From Actinomycetales bacterium (GTDB lineage: Bacteria; Actinomycetota; Actinomycetes; Actinomycetales; Microbacteriaceae), in the NCBI GenBank assembly GCA_015655255.1, contig JAATFJ010000165.1, positions 1-6,053 of the forward strand: DNA of 6,053 nucleotides, in the 5' to 3' direction. Under the pieces are notes generated by a model that saw only the letters and a list, made by a program, of their open reading frames with translations, did no database searches and was not told where the DNA came from. Below are positions 1-5,795 of this stretch, piece after piece. Position numbers and translations under genes: made by a program. Each line of letters opens with the position of its first letter. Position 1 is the first letter of the stretch.

Positions 1-24
1 AGGCGGCGCGCGGGGGCGCCGCCT
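1..24. terminator. Perfect GC-rich hairpin just downstream of sbcC
   Basis: Two 9-nt arms (AGGCGGCGC at 1-9 and GCGCCGCCT at 16-24) are exact reverse complements around a 6-nt loop. The hairpin begins 15 nt past the sbcC stop codon in the minus-strand direction, so it is a likely end point for the sbcDC transcript. Any T-tract for minus-strand termination would lie beyond the window edge. On the plus strand no T-tract follows. It could also be shared with a convergent gene outside the window. Confidence 0.5.
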
Positions 25-38
25 CGCGACAGAGGGCT

Positions 39-3035
39 TCAGCTACGGATGCGGCTGGGGCCGCTCGCAGTCTGCTCGACGACGATCTGCGCGGGGATCT
101 GCTCCTGCATGGCCTCGACGTGGCTGATGACGCCGACGATACGCCCTCCCTGCCGGAGCTCGTCGAGGGTGCGCATGGCGACGTCGAGCGTGTCTCCGTC
201 GAGGGAACCGAATCCCTCGTCGATGAAAAGGGTGTCCAAGCGGATTCCGCCCGCGCGTGAGGTGACGACCTCGGACATCCCCAGCGCGAGGGCGAGGGAG
301 GCGAGGAAGGTCTCTCCCCCGGAGAGCGACTGTGCCGGACGTGTCTGCCCTGTGAATGCGTCGAAGACGACGATGCCGAGCCCGGAGGCCGCGCGCCGGG
401 CGGCGAGCGCATCCGAGTGCTGCAGCTGAAACCGCCCCGCGGACATATCGGCGAGGCGACGATTCGCGGCGGCGACGATCTCTTCCAGCTCGGCGGCGAG
501 GACGAAGGTCTCAAGGGCCATGCGCCGCGTGTTCGCACCGCGTCCGGCGAGCGTGTCGGCAAGCGCCTGCAGGGTCTCGTGTGCTGCGGCCTGGGCGGCG
601 CCGTGCTCGTGTGCGGCGAGCGCCTGAGAGAGCAATCCGCTGAGCTGGCGGACGATGGTCTCCGCTGCACCTGCGTCGTCGACGGCCCGCCGCCAGATCT
701 CTCTCGCGTCCGCGGCCGCGCGCTGTGCGGCGTCGACATCCACGGGCTCGGCGGGGATATCGCGCGCGGCGAGGGCGGCGAGAGCGTCGGATGCGGTGCG
801 CCGGCGGACGGCATGGTCGGTGAGACGCTGTTCGAGCGCCTGTTGCTCCGCGGCCGTCCGCAGAGCGGCACCGACGGTGTCCGCATTCCGGAAGAGCGAG
901 GCAGAGATGGCCGCATCGCGGGCACGTTCCGCCTCGGCCCTCTGCACCCCAGACCGTTCCCGCTCGTCGAGGGCGGAGAGGAGCGATGCCGCGGCATCGA
1001 GTTGCGCCGTCGCGACATCGAGGCGCGCGCTCACCGTGGCGAAGTCTCCGCGAGCCGTGTGGATCTCGGCCTCCGCGTCCCGTCGGCGCTGAGCAAGCGC
1101 GGCACCCCGCTCCCGTACGGCGCTGAGCGCATCGACGGCCTCACGCCGGGACGCGGCGAGGACAGCGGAGCGCTCCCCCGCTGCAGTGAGAGCGTCATCC
1201 TGCTCCGGGAGCGCCGCGGAGGCGTCGCGTGCGGCGGCGTGCTCCTGCTGCGCCGTGCGCAGTTCCTCTGCCGCTCTGTCGGGAGTGCGCCCCTCGGACC
1301 GCGCCGCCGCCGCCGCATGCGCGGAGCGGAGCGCCGTGACCCGCTCCGCGACCTCCCGCTCCCGCTGGGCGGCCTCATCGCGCACGGCCTGGGCGTGAGC
1401 GACGTCCTCCTCGGAGACGGGGTCGGCATGCGCGGCGGGAAGCGGATGCTCCAGGGACCCGCACACAGGGCAGGCGAGCCCCTCCGCGAGCCCTTCCGCG
1501 AGCTCTCCGGACATACCGTCGACGCGTCGTCGCTGCAGTGCCGCGAGCGTCGTCTGCGCCTGCGCGGACGCCTCCGCCGCCTCCGCACTGCGCCGTTCCT
1601 CCGCCCGCAGCTCGTCGTCGAGGCGTGCAGACTCCTGCGCCGCATCCCGGCGGGACGCAGCGCGCTCTTCCTCACGGGCGAGATCGGGGAGGCGATCGGC
1701 GAGTCGGCGGGTCGCGTCGCGCTGGGCGGTCAGTGCGGCGATGCGCGCGGGGAGTTCGGCGTTCTCCGCATCGATGTCCTCGATGCGCGCGGACTCAGCC
1801 CTTTCCGCCTCCTGAACCTCGGCGTGCTCGGCGGCGCGCGCATCCTGCTGTGCCTCCTGCTCCGCGCCGCGCCGCCACAGGGCGGTCTCTCCCGTTCTCC
1901 GTGCGATCCAGGCGCGCAGAGCATCCTGGTCACCCGGGACGATGTCCTCGCCGATGCCGTCCCAGAGCGTGCGGGCATGCTGCTCCTGGGCGATGGCGGC
2001 CGATTCGCTCTCGCGGGCACGCAGTAGGGCGTCGAGCGGTGCCCGGAGGGATTCTGCGGCGCGGGCATGATCCAGCTCCGCGCGGGCCGCGTCGATGAGG
2101 GGCTGCTCGGCGTCGAGAGCGGCGAGCGTCGTGCGAGCCTTCTCGCGCTCCTGTTGCTCCTGATGCTGCGCGCGTATGGCCGCGAGCGCTGCATCGCCGA
2201 TCGTCACTGCCTGTTCCGCGGCGCGGCGGCGCTCCTCGACGTCCTGGGATCGGGCCACGGCACGCGCACGGGCATCGTCGAGGGCACGGAGCCGTTCCGC
2301 GGTCGTCCGCGCCTCCTCGGCGGCGGAGCCCTCCGATGCCGCTTCCTCCTCTCGCCACCAGCCGTGCTCCTCAGCGATCACCTCCGCCTGTTCCACGAAA
2401 GCGGTGACGGCAGCGATCGTCGCGCCCAGGGACTGCTCCGAGGCCTTGCGCCGCTCATCAAAGCGCGTCTGGATATCCTCGAAGCGCTCGGTGCCGAACA
2501 GACGGCGCAGCAGCGATTGGCGTTCCCTGCTGTCGGCGAGGAGGAAGCGTGCGAAGCGGTTCTGCGCGAGCAGGATCACCTGCAGGAACTGCTGTTGCGT
2601 GAGCTGCAGGATCTCATCGAGCAGCCCCGCCACATCGACGGCGCGCGCCGCGCGCCCCACCCAGGTGCCGTCCGTCCACTCCTCCAGCGCGGCCGTGGCC
2701 GCCTGCTTCGTCATCGTTCCGCCGCGTTTGGCGGGACGCAGGTATTCGGGTGACCTTGTGACACGGAATCGGCCGGCCGGAGTGCTGAAGTCCACCGAGA
2801 CGCGGCTCTCGTCCCCCGGGCCGGAATGGTCGCTGCGCAGCCGCTTCTCCCCCGTCTCGTATCGGGGGACTCCGCCGTAGAGGCCGAAGCAGATGGCGTC
2901 GAGGATGCTCGATTTCCCCGCCCCCGTGCGCCCGGCGATGAGGAAGATCCCGTCGTCCGCGAAGGCGTCGAAATCGACCGTCTGTACATCAGTGAAGGGC
3001 CCGAAGCCCTCGATCTCCACGCGATGGAGCCGCAT
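39..3035 (-). CDS. sbcC: SbcC, ATPase subunit of the SbcCD exonuclease
   Basis: SMC/Rad50-like ATPase that with SbcD forms a DNA end- and hairpin-processing nuclease acting on palindromes and blocked double-strand ends in the nucleoid. At 998 aa it is close to family length (E. coli about 1,050). In order: Walker A GRTGAGKS at residues 35-42; a Q-loop region LLAQNRFARFL at 155-165; a long Ala/Arg/Glu-rich coiled coil (about 190-515); the zinc hook CPVC at 522-525; the returning coiled coil (about 540-830); ABC signature LSGGE near 904-908; Walker B LDTLFIDE at 933-940 with D-loop SLD at 944-946; and the switch His in ISH near 970-972. The ATG start gives the expected MRLHRVEIEGFGPF beginning, shares one base with the sbcD stop (TGATG), and has GGAGG 10 nt upstream, so translation is probably coupled. 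The gene appears intact. Confidence 0.97.
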   Translation of the reverse strand: MRLHRVEIEGFGPFTDVQTVDFDAFADDGIFLIAGRTGAGKSSILDAICFGLYGGVPRYETGEKRLRSDHSGPGDESRVSVDFSTPAGRFRVTRSPEYLRPAKRGGTMTKQAATAALEEWTDGTWVGRAARAVDVAGLLDEILQLTQQQFLQVILLAQNRFARFLLADSRERQSLLRRLFGTERFEDIQTRFDERRKASEQSLGATIAAVTAFVEQAEVIAEEHGWWREEEAASEGSAAEEARTTAERLRALDDARARAVARSQDVEERRRAAEQAVTIGDAALAAIRAQHQEQQEREKARTTLAALDAEQPLIDAARAELDHARAAESLRAPLDALLRARESESAAIAQEQHARTLWDGIGEDIVPGDQDALRAWIARRTGETALWRRGAEQEAQQDARAAEHAEVQEAERAESARIEDIDAENAELPARIAALTAQRDATRRLADRLPDLAREEERAASRRDAAQESARLDDELRAEERRSAEAAEASAQAQTTLAALQRRRVDGMSGELAEGLAEGLACPVCGSLEHPLPAAHADPVSEEDVAHAQAVRDEAAQREREVAERVTALRSAHAAAAARSEGRTPDRAAEELRTAQQEHAAARDASAALPEQDDALTAAGERSAVLAASRREAVDALSAVRERGAALAQRRRDAEAEIHTARGDFATVSARLDVATAQLDAAASLLSALDERERSGVQRAEAERARDAAISASLFRNADTVGAALRTAAEQQALEQRLTDHAVRRRTASDALAALAARDIPAEPVDVDAAQRAAADAREIWRRAVDDAGAAETIVRQLSGLLSQALAAHEHGAAQAAAHETLQALADTLAGRGANTRRMALETFVLAAELEEIVAAANRRLADMSAGRFQLQHSDALAARRAASGLGIVVFDAFTGQTRPAQSLSGGETFLASLALALGMSEVVTSRAGGIRLDTLFIDEGFGSLDGDTLDVAMRTLDELRQGGRIVGVISHVEAMQEQIPAQIVVEQTASGPSRIRS
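1475..1510. repeat. 12-bp tandem repeat inside sbcC, beside the zinc-hook codons
   Basis: Three consecutive 12-bp units read CGAGCCCCTCCG, CGAGCCCTTCCG and the decayed CGAGCTCTCCGG. On the coding (minus) strand they encode the run ELAEGLAEGLA directly before the hook CPVC (codons 1461-1472). The repeat is in frame, so copy changes would add or remove four residues and keep the reading frame. Confidence 0.6.
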
Positions 3036-4204
3036 CAGCGCACTACCTCCGCCCGCACGCGCTCATCGAGCACGGCGCGCAGCAGTGCGCTCTCCTCCGC
3101 GCTCGGCCCCGCACCCGCGCGGACATGGGTGAGGAAGGCGTCGATGCGCTCCTCATCGGTCGCTGCCGCCCGCAGCCGCGCCGCGTAGCTGCGTTCCTCC
3201 TCCGCGGCGCCACCCGCGGGACGGTGCATGACGAGGGCGCAGTGCGGGAAACGCTCCCGCAGACGGCGCATCGGCTCGATCTGCGGCACGGGATCGGTGT
3301 ACACCGCGCAGACCCAGGCCGCGCGGTGCGCCTCGACGTTCGCGTCGGAGAGGATCTCGTCGAGGGGCCCCTCCAGAGTGACGAGTCGACGCGGCACGGG
3401 CAGCGGCAGCCACTCAGCGGTCACGGCACCCGCCGCATCCAGCTCGACGAGCCAGGAGCCGCGCTCCTTGTGCGCCTCCCCGAAGCTGTAATGCAACGGC
3501 GCGCCCGCATAGCGCACCCGCTCGCTCAGCCGCTGCCGTCCGTGGATATGGCCGAGGGCGACATAGTCGGCGCCGTCGAAGACGGAGAGCGGGACGACGT
3601 CGAGCCCGCCCTGCCGCACCTCGCGTTCGAGCCCCGCGGTCGCCTCGACGCCCGCCGCGAAGCAGTGCGCGAGGACGACGCTCCTCCCCTCGCGGACGGC
3701 GAGATCGGCACGCACGAGATCCATGACATGTGCCATCGTCAGCGCCTGGGTGCGCAACGGGCTCCCCTGCGCATCGCCCTCCGGCCAGTGCTGCCGCACG
3801 ATCGCCGGTTCCAGATAGGGGATGCCGTAGAAATGCACCGGACCGTCGGCATCCGACATCGTGACGGGCTCGGCGAGGCGGCGTGGATCGGTGCGCACAT
3901 GCACGCCCGCGCGCAGCAGCCCCGCCTGGAAGCCCAGCCGCGCGGCGGAGTCGTGGTTGCCGCTCGTGACGATGACTGCGGCACCTGTCTCATGCAGAGC
4001 GGCGAGGGTATCGCCGAGCAGGGTGTAGGCCGCGGCGGACGGTGCCGCCGAGTCGAAGACGTCCCCCGCGACGAGGACGACGTCGACCTCGTGCGCACGC
4101 ACCTGGGCGATGAGCGCACCGAGAACATCGGTGAGGGCGTCGAGCGTGGAGGCGCCGTGGAAGCTCCGGCCGATGTGCCAGTCCGAAGTGTGCAGAATGC
4201 GCAT
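3035..4204 (-). CDS. sbcD: SbcD, nuclease subunit of the SbcCD exonuclease
   Basis: Mre11-type Mn-dependent metallophosphoesterase and the nuclease partner of SbcC, used in DNA repair and in cutting hairpins and palindromes. At 389 aa it is of normal length. All phosphoesterase motifs are visible: DWHIG at residues 8-12, GDVFD at 47-51, GNHD at 82-85, a histidine in LAHCF near 180, and GHIH at 218-221. The stretch YAGAPLHYSFGEAHKERGSW (about 232-251) is typical of the SbcD capping region, and the C-terminal third should hold the SbcC-binding part. The ATG giving MRILHTSDWH is the expected start. It is the first gene of the operon. No good Shine-Dalgarno lies upstream, but a TAGCGT -10 element ends 6 nt before the ATG, which suggests a leaderless mRNA. 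The gene appears intact. Confidence 0.97.
   Translation of the reverse strand: MRILHTSDWHIGRSFHGASTLDALTDVLGALIAQVRAHEVDVVLVAGDVFDSAAPSAAAYTLLGDTLAALHETGAAVIVTSGNHDSAARLGFQAGLLRAGVHVRTDPRRLAEPVTMSDADGPVHFYGIPYLEPAIVRQHWPEGDAQGSPLRTQALTMAHVMDLVRADLAVREGRSVVLAHCFAAGVEATAGLEREVRQGGLDVVPLSVFDGADYVALGHIHGRQRLSERVRYAGAPLHYSFGEAHKERGSWLVELDAAGAVTAEWLPLPVPRRLVTLEGPLDEILSDANVEAHRAAWVCAVYTDPVPQIEPMRRLRERFPHCALVMHRPAGGAAEEERSYAARLRAAATDEERIDAFLTHVRAGAGPSAEESALLRAVLDERVRAEVVR
3046..3050 (-). promoter_or_regulatory. Shine-Dalgarno site of sbcC inside the sbcD 3' end
   Basis: On the minus strand GGAGG lies 10 nt before the sbcC ATG and within the last codons of sbcD. Together with the TGATG overlap it supports sbcC as an internal operon gene translated from a standard ribosome binding site, unlike the leaderless first genes nearby. 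Confidence 0.7.
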
Positions 4205-4210
4205 CCCCCT

Positions 4211-4216
4211 ACGCTA
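4211..4216 (-). promoter_or_regulatory. Putative -10 element for leaderless sbcDC transcription
   Basis: On the minus strand the hexamer TAGCGT (fits TANNNT) is followed by exactly 6 nt (AGGGGG) and the sbcD ATG, so transcription would start at or within a base of the A of the start codon. I see no convincing -35 hexamer at the usual spacing. The AGGGGG run is too close to the ATG to be a normal ribosome binding site. Confidence 0.5.
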
Positions 4217-4263
4217 CGGACTGCCGCCGACATCCGCGCCGTGCCGTGCCGCGCCTCCCTGTC

Positions 4264-4280
4264 CGTCACAATTCGTCACA
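4264..4280. repeat. Direct repeat CGTCACA-ATT-CGTCACA upstream of sbcD
   Basis: Two copies of CGTCACA (4264-4270 and 4274-4280) lie 10 bp apart, one helical turn. In the sbcD direction they read TGTGACG twice, about 60-76 bp upstream of the sbcD start. They sit in the 97-bp gap (4205-4301) between GNAT and sbcD, inside a weak hairpin formed by TGTCCG (4260-4265) and CGGACA (4284-4289). This could be a tandem operator, part of a GNAT terminator, or chance. No T-tract is present. Confidence 0.3.
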
Positions 4281-4301
4281 CTGCGGACACTGCTCCGGGA
4301 C

Positions 4302-4601
4302 TCAGCGATGTCGCAGCAAATCGGCCTTCTCTGGGTGCGCGGCGAACCAGTCTGCGACGTACCAGCAGACCGCGTCGATCTTCCGGTCGCCGCGCTTCTC
4401 GATGTCGGCGACGGCCCCGTCCACGACACGCGCGGCAAGCCCCTGGCCGCGGAATATCGGGATGGTGAAGGACCGGGTCAGGGCGATCGTCTTCCCGTCG
4501 TCGCGGTAGTCCAGCACGCTCACGAGGGCACCGTCGCGGGTGAGCGCATACCGGGAGGCGTCCTTCTCATCGGTGAGGACAAAATCGCTCGTTTCCGTCA
4601 C
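4302..4601 (-). CDS. Small GNAT-family N-acetyltransferase (YjdJ/COG2388-like)
   Basis: A 99-aa protein that looks like the short GNAT proteins of the Gcn5-like Acetyltransf_CG type. Family members carry the acetyl-CoA fold with little else, and their substrates are mostly unknown. The acetyl-CoA-binding loop is RGQGLA at residues 51-56, preceded by a beta strand (TIALTRSFTIP) and followed by a helix (ARVVDGAVADIEKRG). The C-terminal pattern AVCWYVADWFAAHPEKADLL (about 77-96) matches the family ending, in which a strand leads into a His-Pro-containing helix end. The start is GTG at 4601-4599, chosen because a -10-like TAACGT ends 6 nt upstream and no Shine-Dalgarno is present. It is divergent from the Cys-leader/winged-helix unit and 97 bp upstream of sbcD on the same strand. 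It is probably a cytosolic enzyme. I cannot assign a substrate. Confidence 0.85.
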   Translation of the reverse strand: MTETSDFVLTDEKDASRYALTRDGALVSVLDYRDDGKTIALTRSFTIPIFRGQGLAARVVDGAVADIEKRGDRKIDAVCWYVADWFAAHPEKADLLRHR

Positions 4602-4607
4602 GTCTCT

Positions 4608-4613
4608 ACGTTA
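4608..4613 (-). promoter_or_regulatory. Putative -10 element for the GNAT gene (leaderless)
   Basis: On the minus strand TAACGT (fits TANNNT) is followed by 6 nt (AGAGAC) and then the GTG start codon. This spacing would put the first transcribed base at or next to the G of GTG. No clear -35 is seen. The element lies in the 75-bp divergent region shared with the Cys-leader promoter. Confidence 0.5.
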
Positions 4614-4640
4614 ACCTCGGAGGCGACGCGCCGCACTCCT

Positions 4641-4670
4641 TTGACACGGACCGACATCATCGGACATAAT
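4641..4670 (+). promoter_or_regulatory. Near-consensus housekeeping promoter of the Cys-leader/winged-helix unit
   Basis: The -35 TTGACA (4641-4646) is perfect and the -10 CATAAT (4665-4670) has one mismatch; the spacer is 18 nt. Six nucleotides (CGCCCC) separate the -10 from the ATG at 4677, so the predicted start site falls on, or one base before, that ATG. The spacer contains the short inverted repeat CCGA-CATCA-TCGG (4651-4663), which could be an operator. This is the strongest promoter in the window and implies substantial basal transcription, so control after initiation is plausible. Confidence 0.8.
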
Positions 4671-4676
4671 CGCCCC

Positions 4677-4778
4677 ATGACTTCCCACGCATTCCCTGTG
4701 TCCGCCCTGGAGGCGAACGGGACTGCCGGCATGATGATGCCCGGCAGCGTGGGCATGTGTTGCCGAATGTGCCGCTGA
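4677..4778 (+). CDS. 33-aa leaderless leader peptide ending in Cys codons (putative cysteine-responsive attenuator)
   Basis: A 33-codon frame starts with MTSHAF and ends MCCRMCR-stop. Cys codons fall at positions 28 (TGT), 29 (TGC) and 32 (TGC), so three of the last six sense codons are Cys. TGT and the CGA arginine codon at position 30 are unusual in so GC-rich a genome. The ATG sits 6 nt after a strong -10 with no room for a Shine-Dalgarno, so it should be read from a leaderless mRNA. The product has no signal peptide or recognisable domain, so the act of translating it is probably what matters. Short leaderless polycysteine frames are known in mycobacteria to pause ribosomes when Cys-tRNA is low and thereby raise downstream expression. 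The downstream gene here is a winged-helix regulator 146 nt away. Internal ATG codons (positions 19-21, 27) could be alternative starts but lack ribosome binding sites. Confidence 0.72.
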   Translation: MTSHAFPVSALEANGTAGMMMPGSVGMCCRMCR

Positions 4779-4924
4779 TCGCGCGCACCACCCGCCCCGC
4801 TCCGCGAATCGCCCTCTGCGTCGCCTGAGCATCCGCGCACCTTCTGCGTGTGCCTCCCGGCCGTCCCGGCCTCCATCGCAACACCTCTGAGCCGCATCGG
4901 CTCCTTCCGCAAGGACCTTCTCTC
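4779..4924 (+). promoter_or_regulatory. C-rich, structured leader between the Cys peptide and the winged-helix gene
   Basis: 146 nt with no convincing gene. By hand count 4788-4888 contains about 51 C and 22 G, a strong C excess that could act as a Rho loading site. The last 40 nt contain hairpins next to the ribosome binding site. No classical intrinsic terminator (GC stem plus T-tract) is present, so control by hiding the ribosome binding site or by Rho is more likely than trp-type termination. Confidence 0.5.
4889..4915 (+). promoter_or_regulatory. Overlapping hairpins that hide or expose the ribosome binding site
   Basis: Hairpin 1 has arms GAGCCG (4889-4894) and CGGCTC (4898-4903), a perfect 6-bp stem with a 3-nt loop. 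Hairpin 2 has arms TCCTT (4902-4906) and AAGGA (4911-4915) around CCGC, and it buries the Shine-Dalgarno of the winged-helix gene. They share 4902-4903, so both cannot form fully. The Cys-codon stretch 4762-4771 can pair with 4893-4901 (nine pairs, one bulged A, one G-U), which would break hairpin 1 and favour hairpin 2. This was found by eye; energies were not calculated. Confidence 0.45.
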
Positions 4925-5632
4925 ATGTCGAACACCGCCCTTCTCGAGCGCCCCCTCGCCCCCGTCACCCCGCTCCGCGCCGTCGCCCCGCTTCCCGAGG
5001 CCGCGCCCATCGCCCCCGCAGACCTCCCCGCTACGCGCTCGCCGCGCGGTTTCGCCCTCTATGTCGGCCTCGACGAGATCAAGGCCGCCGAGGCAGGCGT
5101 GAGCCTTCCCGTCCTCGTCGATGCATTGCGCCGCACGCTCGCCGAGCTCGCCCCCGGAGCAGAGACCCACGCCACCGTCGCACTCGCCCCGCACGGTTCC
5201 GGCGGCCGCGACCTCGACGTCGTGCGCCTCGCCCTGCACGAGCCCGGCGCCGTCGCCCGCACGAAGGCCGCAGAGACCGCCGAGGTCGAGGAGAACGAGG
5301 GCGTGACCGTCGACATCTCCCGCAAGCGCGTGCTCATCGACGGCGACTCCGCCTCCTTCACCTATAAGGAGTTCGAGCTGCTGCAGTACCTCGTCCTGCG
5401 CGAGGGTCGCACGATCGAGCGCACAGAGCTCGTCTCTGCCCTGTGGCAGGCGGGCGACGATGAGGCGCCCGGCGAGCGCACGATCGATGTGCACGTCCGT
5501 CGCCTGCGCGCCAAGCTCGGCCGCTACGAGGACATCGTCCGTACCGTCCGTGGCGTCGGCTACCGCTTCGACCGGCACGCCGATGTCGCGATCCGCTACG
5601 GCCACGGCACGCCGTCCCCCGACCGCTTCTAA
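4925..5632 (+). CDS. Winged-helix transcriptional regulator (OmpR/PhoB-type DNA-binding domain, no receiver)
   Basis: A 235-aa protein. Residues about 1-40 are a Pro/Ala-rich, probably disordered tail. Residues about 42-106 form a small alpha/beta-looking domain (begins GFALYVGLDEIKAAEAG) that I do not recognise. About 110-125 is an acidic linker. About 126-217 is an OmpR/PhoB-type winged helix with FTYKEFELLQYLVLREGR, the recognition-helix segment ERTIDVHVRRLRAKLG (184-199) and the wing ending VRTVRGVGYRF (205-215). The phosphorylatable receiver with its Asp pocket is absent and no sensor kinase gene is nearby, so it is not a standard response regulator. The ATG at 4925 has AAGGA 9 nt upstream; a GTG at 4850 in the same frame lacks a ribosome binding site and would add low-quality sequence. 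Its position after the Cys leader suggests, by inference, a role in sulfur, cysteine or redox control. Target genes are unknown. Confidence 0.88.
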   Translation: MSNTALLERPLAPVTPLRAVAPLPEAAPIAPADLPATRSPRGFALYVGLDEIKAAEAGVSLPVLVDALRRTLAELAPGAETHATVALAPHGSGGRDLDVVRLALHEPGAVARTKAAETAEVEENEGVTVDISRKRVLIDGDSASFTYKEFELLQYLVLREGRTIERTELVSALWQAGDDEAPGERTIDVHVRRLRAKLGRYEDIVRTVRGVGYRFDRHADVAIRYGHGTPSPDRF

Positions 5633-5664
5633 TCCCCCCTCCCACACCTCCCGCAGGAGCGCCA

Positions 5665-5723
5665 GTTTTCTGCATCCGCGCCAGGAAAACATGCCGCAGA
5701 TGCGGATCTGTGGCGCAGATGCA
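5665..5723 (+). terminator. Tandem and alternative hairpins after the winged-helix gene
   Basis: Hairpin A pairs GTTTTC (5665-5670) with GAAAAC (5685-5690). Hairpin B pairs GCCGCAGAT (5693-5701) with ATCTGTGGC (5706-5714) around a GCGG loop: nine pairs, one of them G-U, so it is better in plus-strand RNA. A competing long stem pairs TGCATCCGCGCCA (5671-5683) with TGGCGCAGATGCA (5711-5723), with one mismatch. Most likely this is the transcript end of the winged-helix unit, although no T-tract follows. It could also be a protein-binding site upstream of the glycosylase gene. The rest of the 163-nt gap (5633-5795) holds only the -10 element described separately. Confidence 0.5.
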
Positions 5724-5783
5724 TGGCGCGAGCGCGGTGGGCGGCACGAGGGCGGCGCGAGGGCGAACGTCGGAGGGGGCGCT

Positions 5784-5789
5784 TAGGGT
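5784..5789 (+). promoter_or_regulatory. Putative -10 element for the glycosylase gene (leaderless)
   Basis: TAGGGT (fits TANNNT) ends 6 nt before the ATG at 5796, the same geometry as at the other first genes in the window. No convincing -35 is seen. The GGAGG at 5772-5776 lies about 20 nt from the ATG, too far for a normal ribosome binding site, which supports leaderless initiation. Confidence 0.5.
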
Positions 5790-5795
5790 GAGGGC

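Noticed and set aside
417..2027. Open frame of 536 codons on the plus strand, antisense to sbcC
   Set aside because: The sbcC frame on the other strand has every family motif. Long antisense frames are expected in high-GC genes, and this one has no recognisable domain or ribosome binding site.
4239..4253. Short tandem GCCGT/GCCGT/GCCGC run upstream of sbcD
   Set aside because: It is too short and too likely by chance at this base composition to call a functional repeat.
3125..4468. Open frame of 447 codons on the plus strand across sbcD and into GNAT
   Set aside because: It is antisense to two well-supported genes and shows low-complexity Arg/Asp-rich sequence without motifs.
4850..4924. 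Upstream GTG start extending the winged-helix protein by 25 residues
   Set aside because: It has no ribosome binding site and no -10 at the leaderless spacing, whereas the ATG at 4925 has AAGGA 9 nt upstream.
4779..4924. trp-type intrinsic terminator/antiterminator after the Cys leader
   Set aside because: No stable GC stem followed by a T-tract is present. The structures seen sit at the ribosome binding site instead.
4598..5692. Open frame of 364 codons on the minus strand opposite the winged-helix gene and Cys leader
   Set aside because: It is Gly/Ala/Arg-rich without motifs, overlaps the promoter and leader region, and the opposite strand encodes a clear winged helix.
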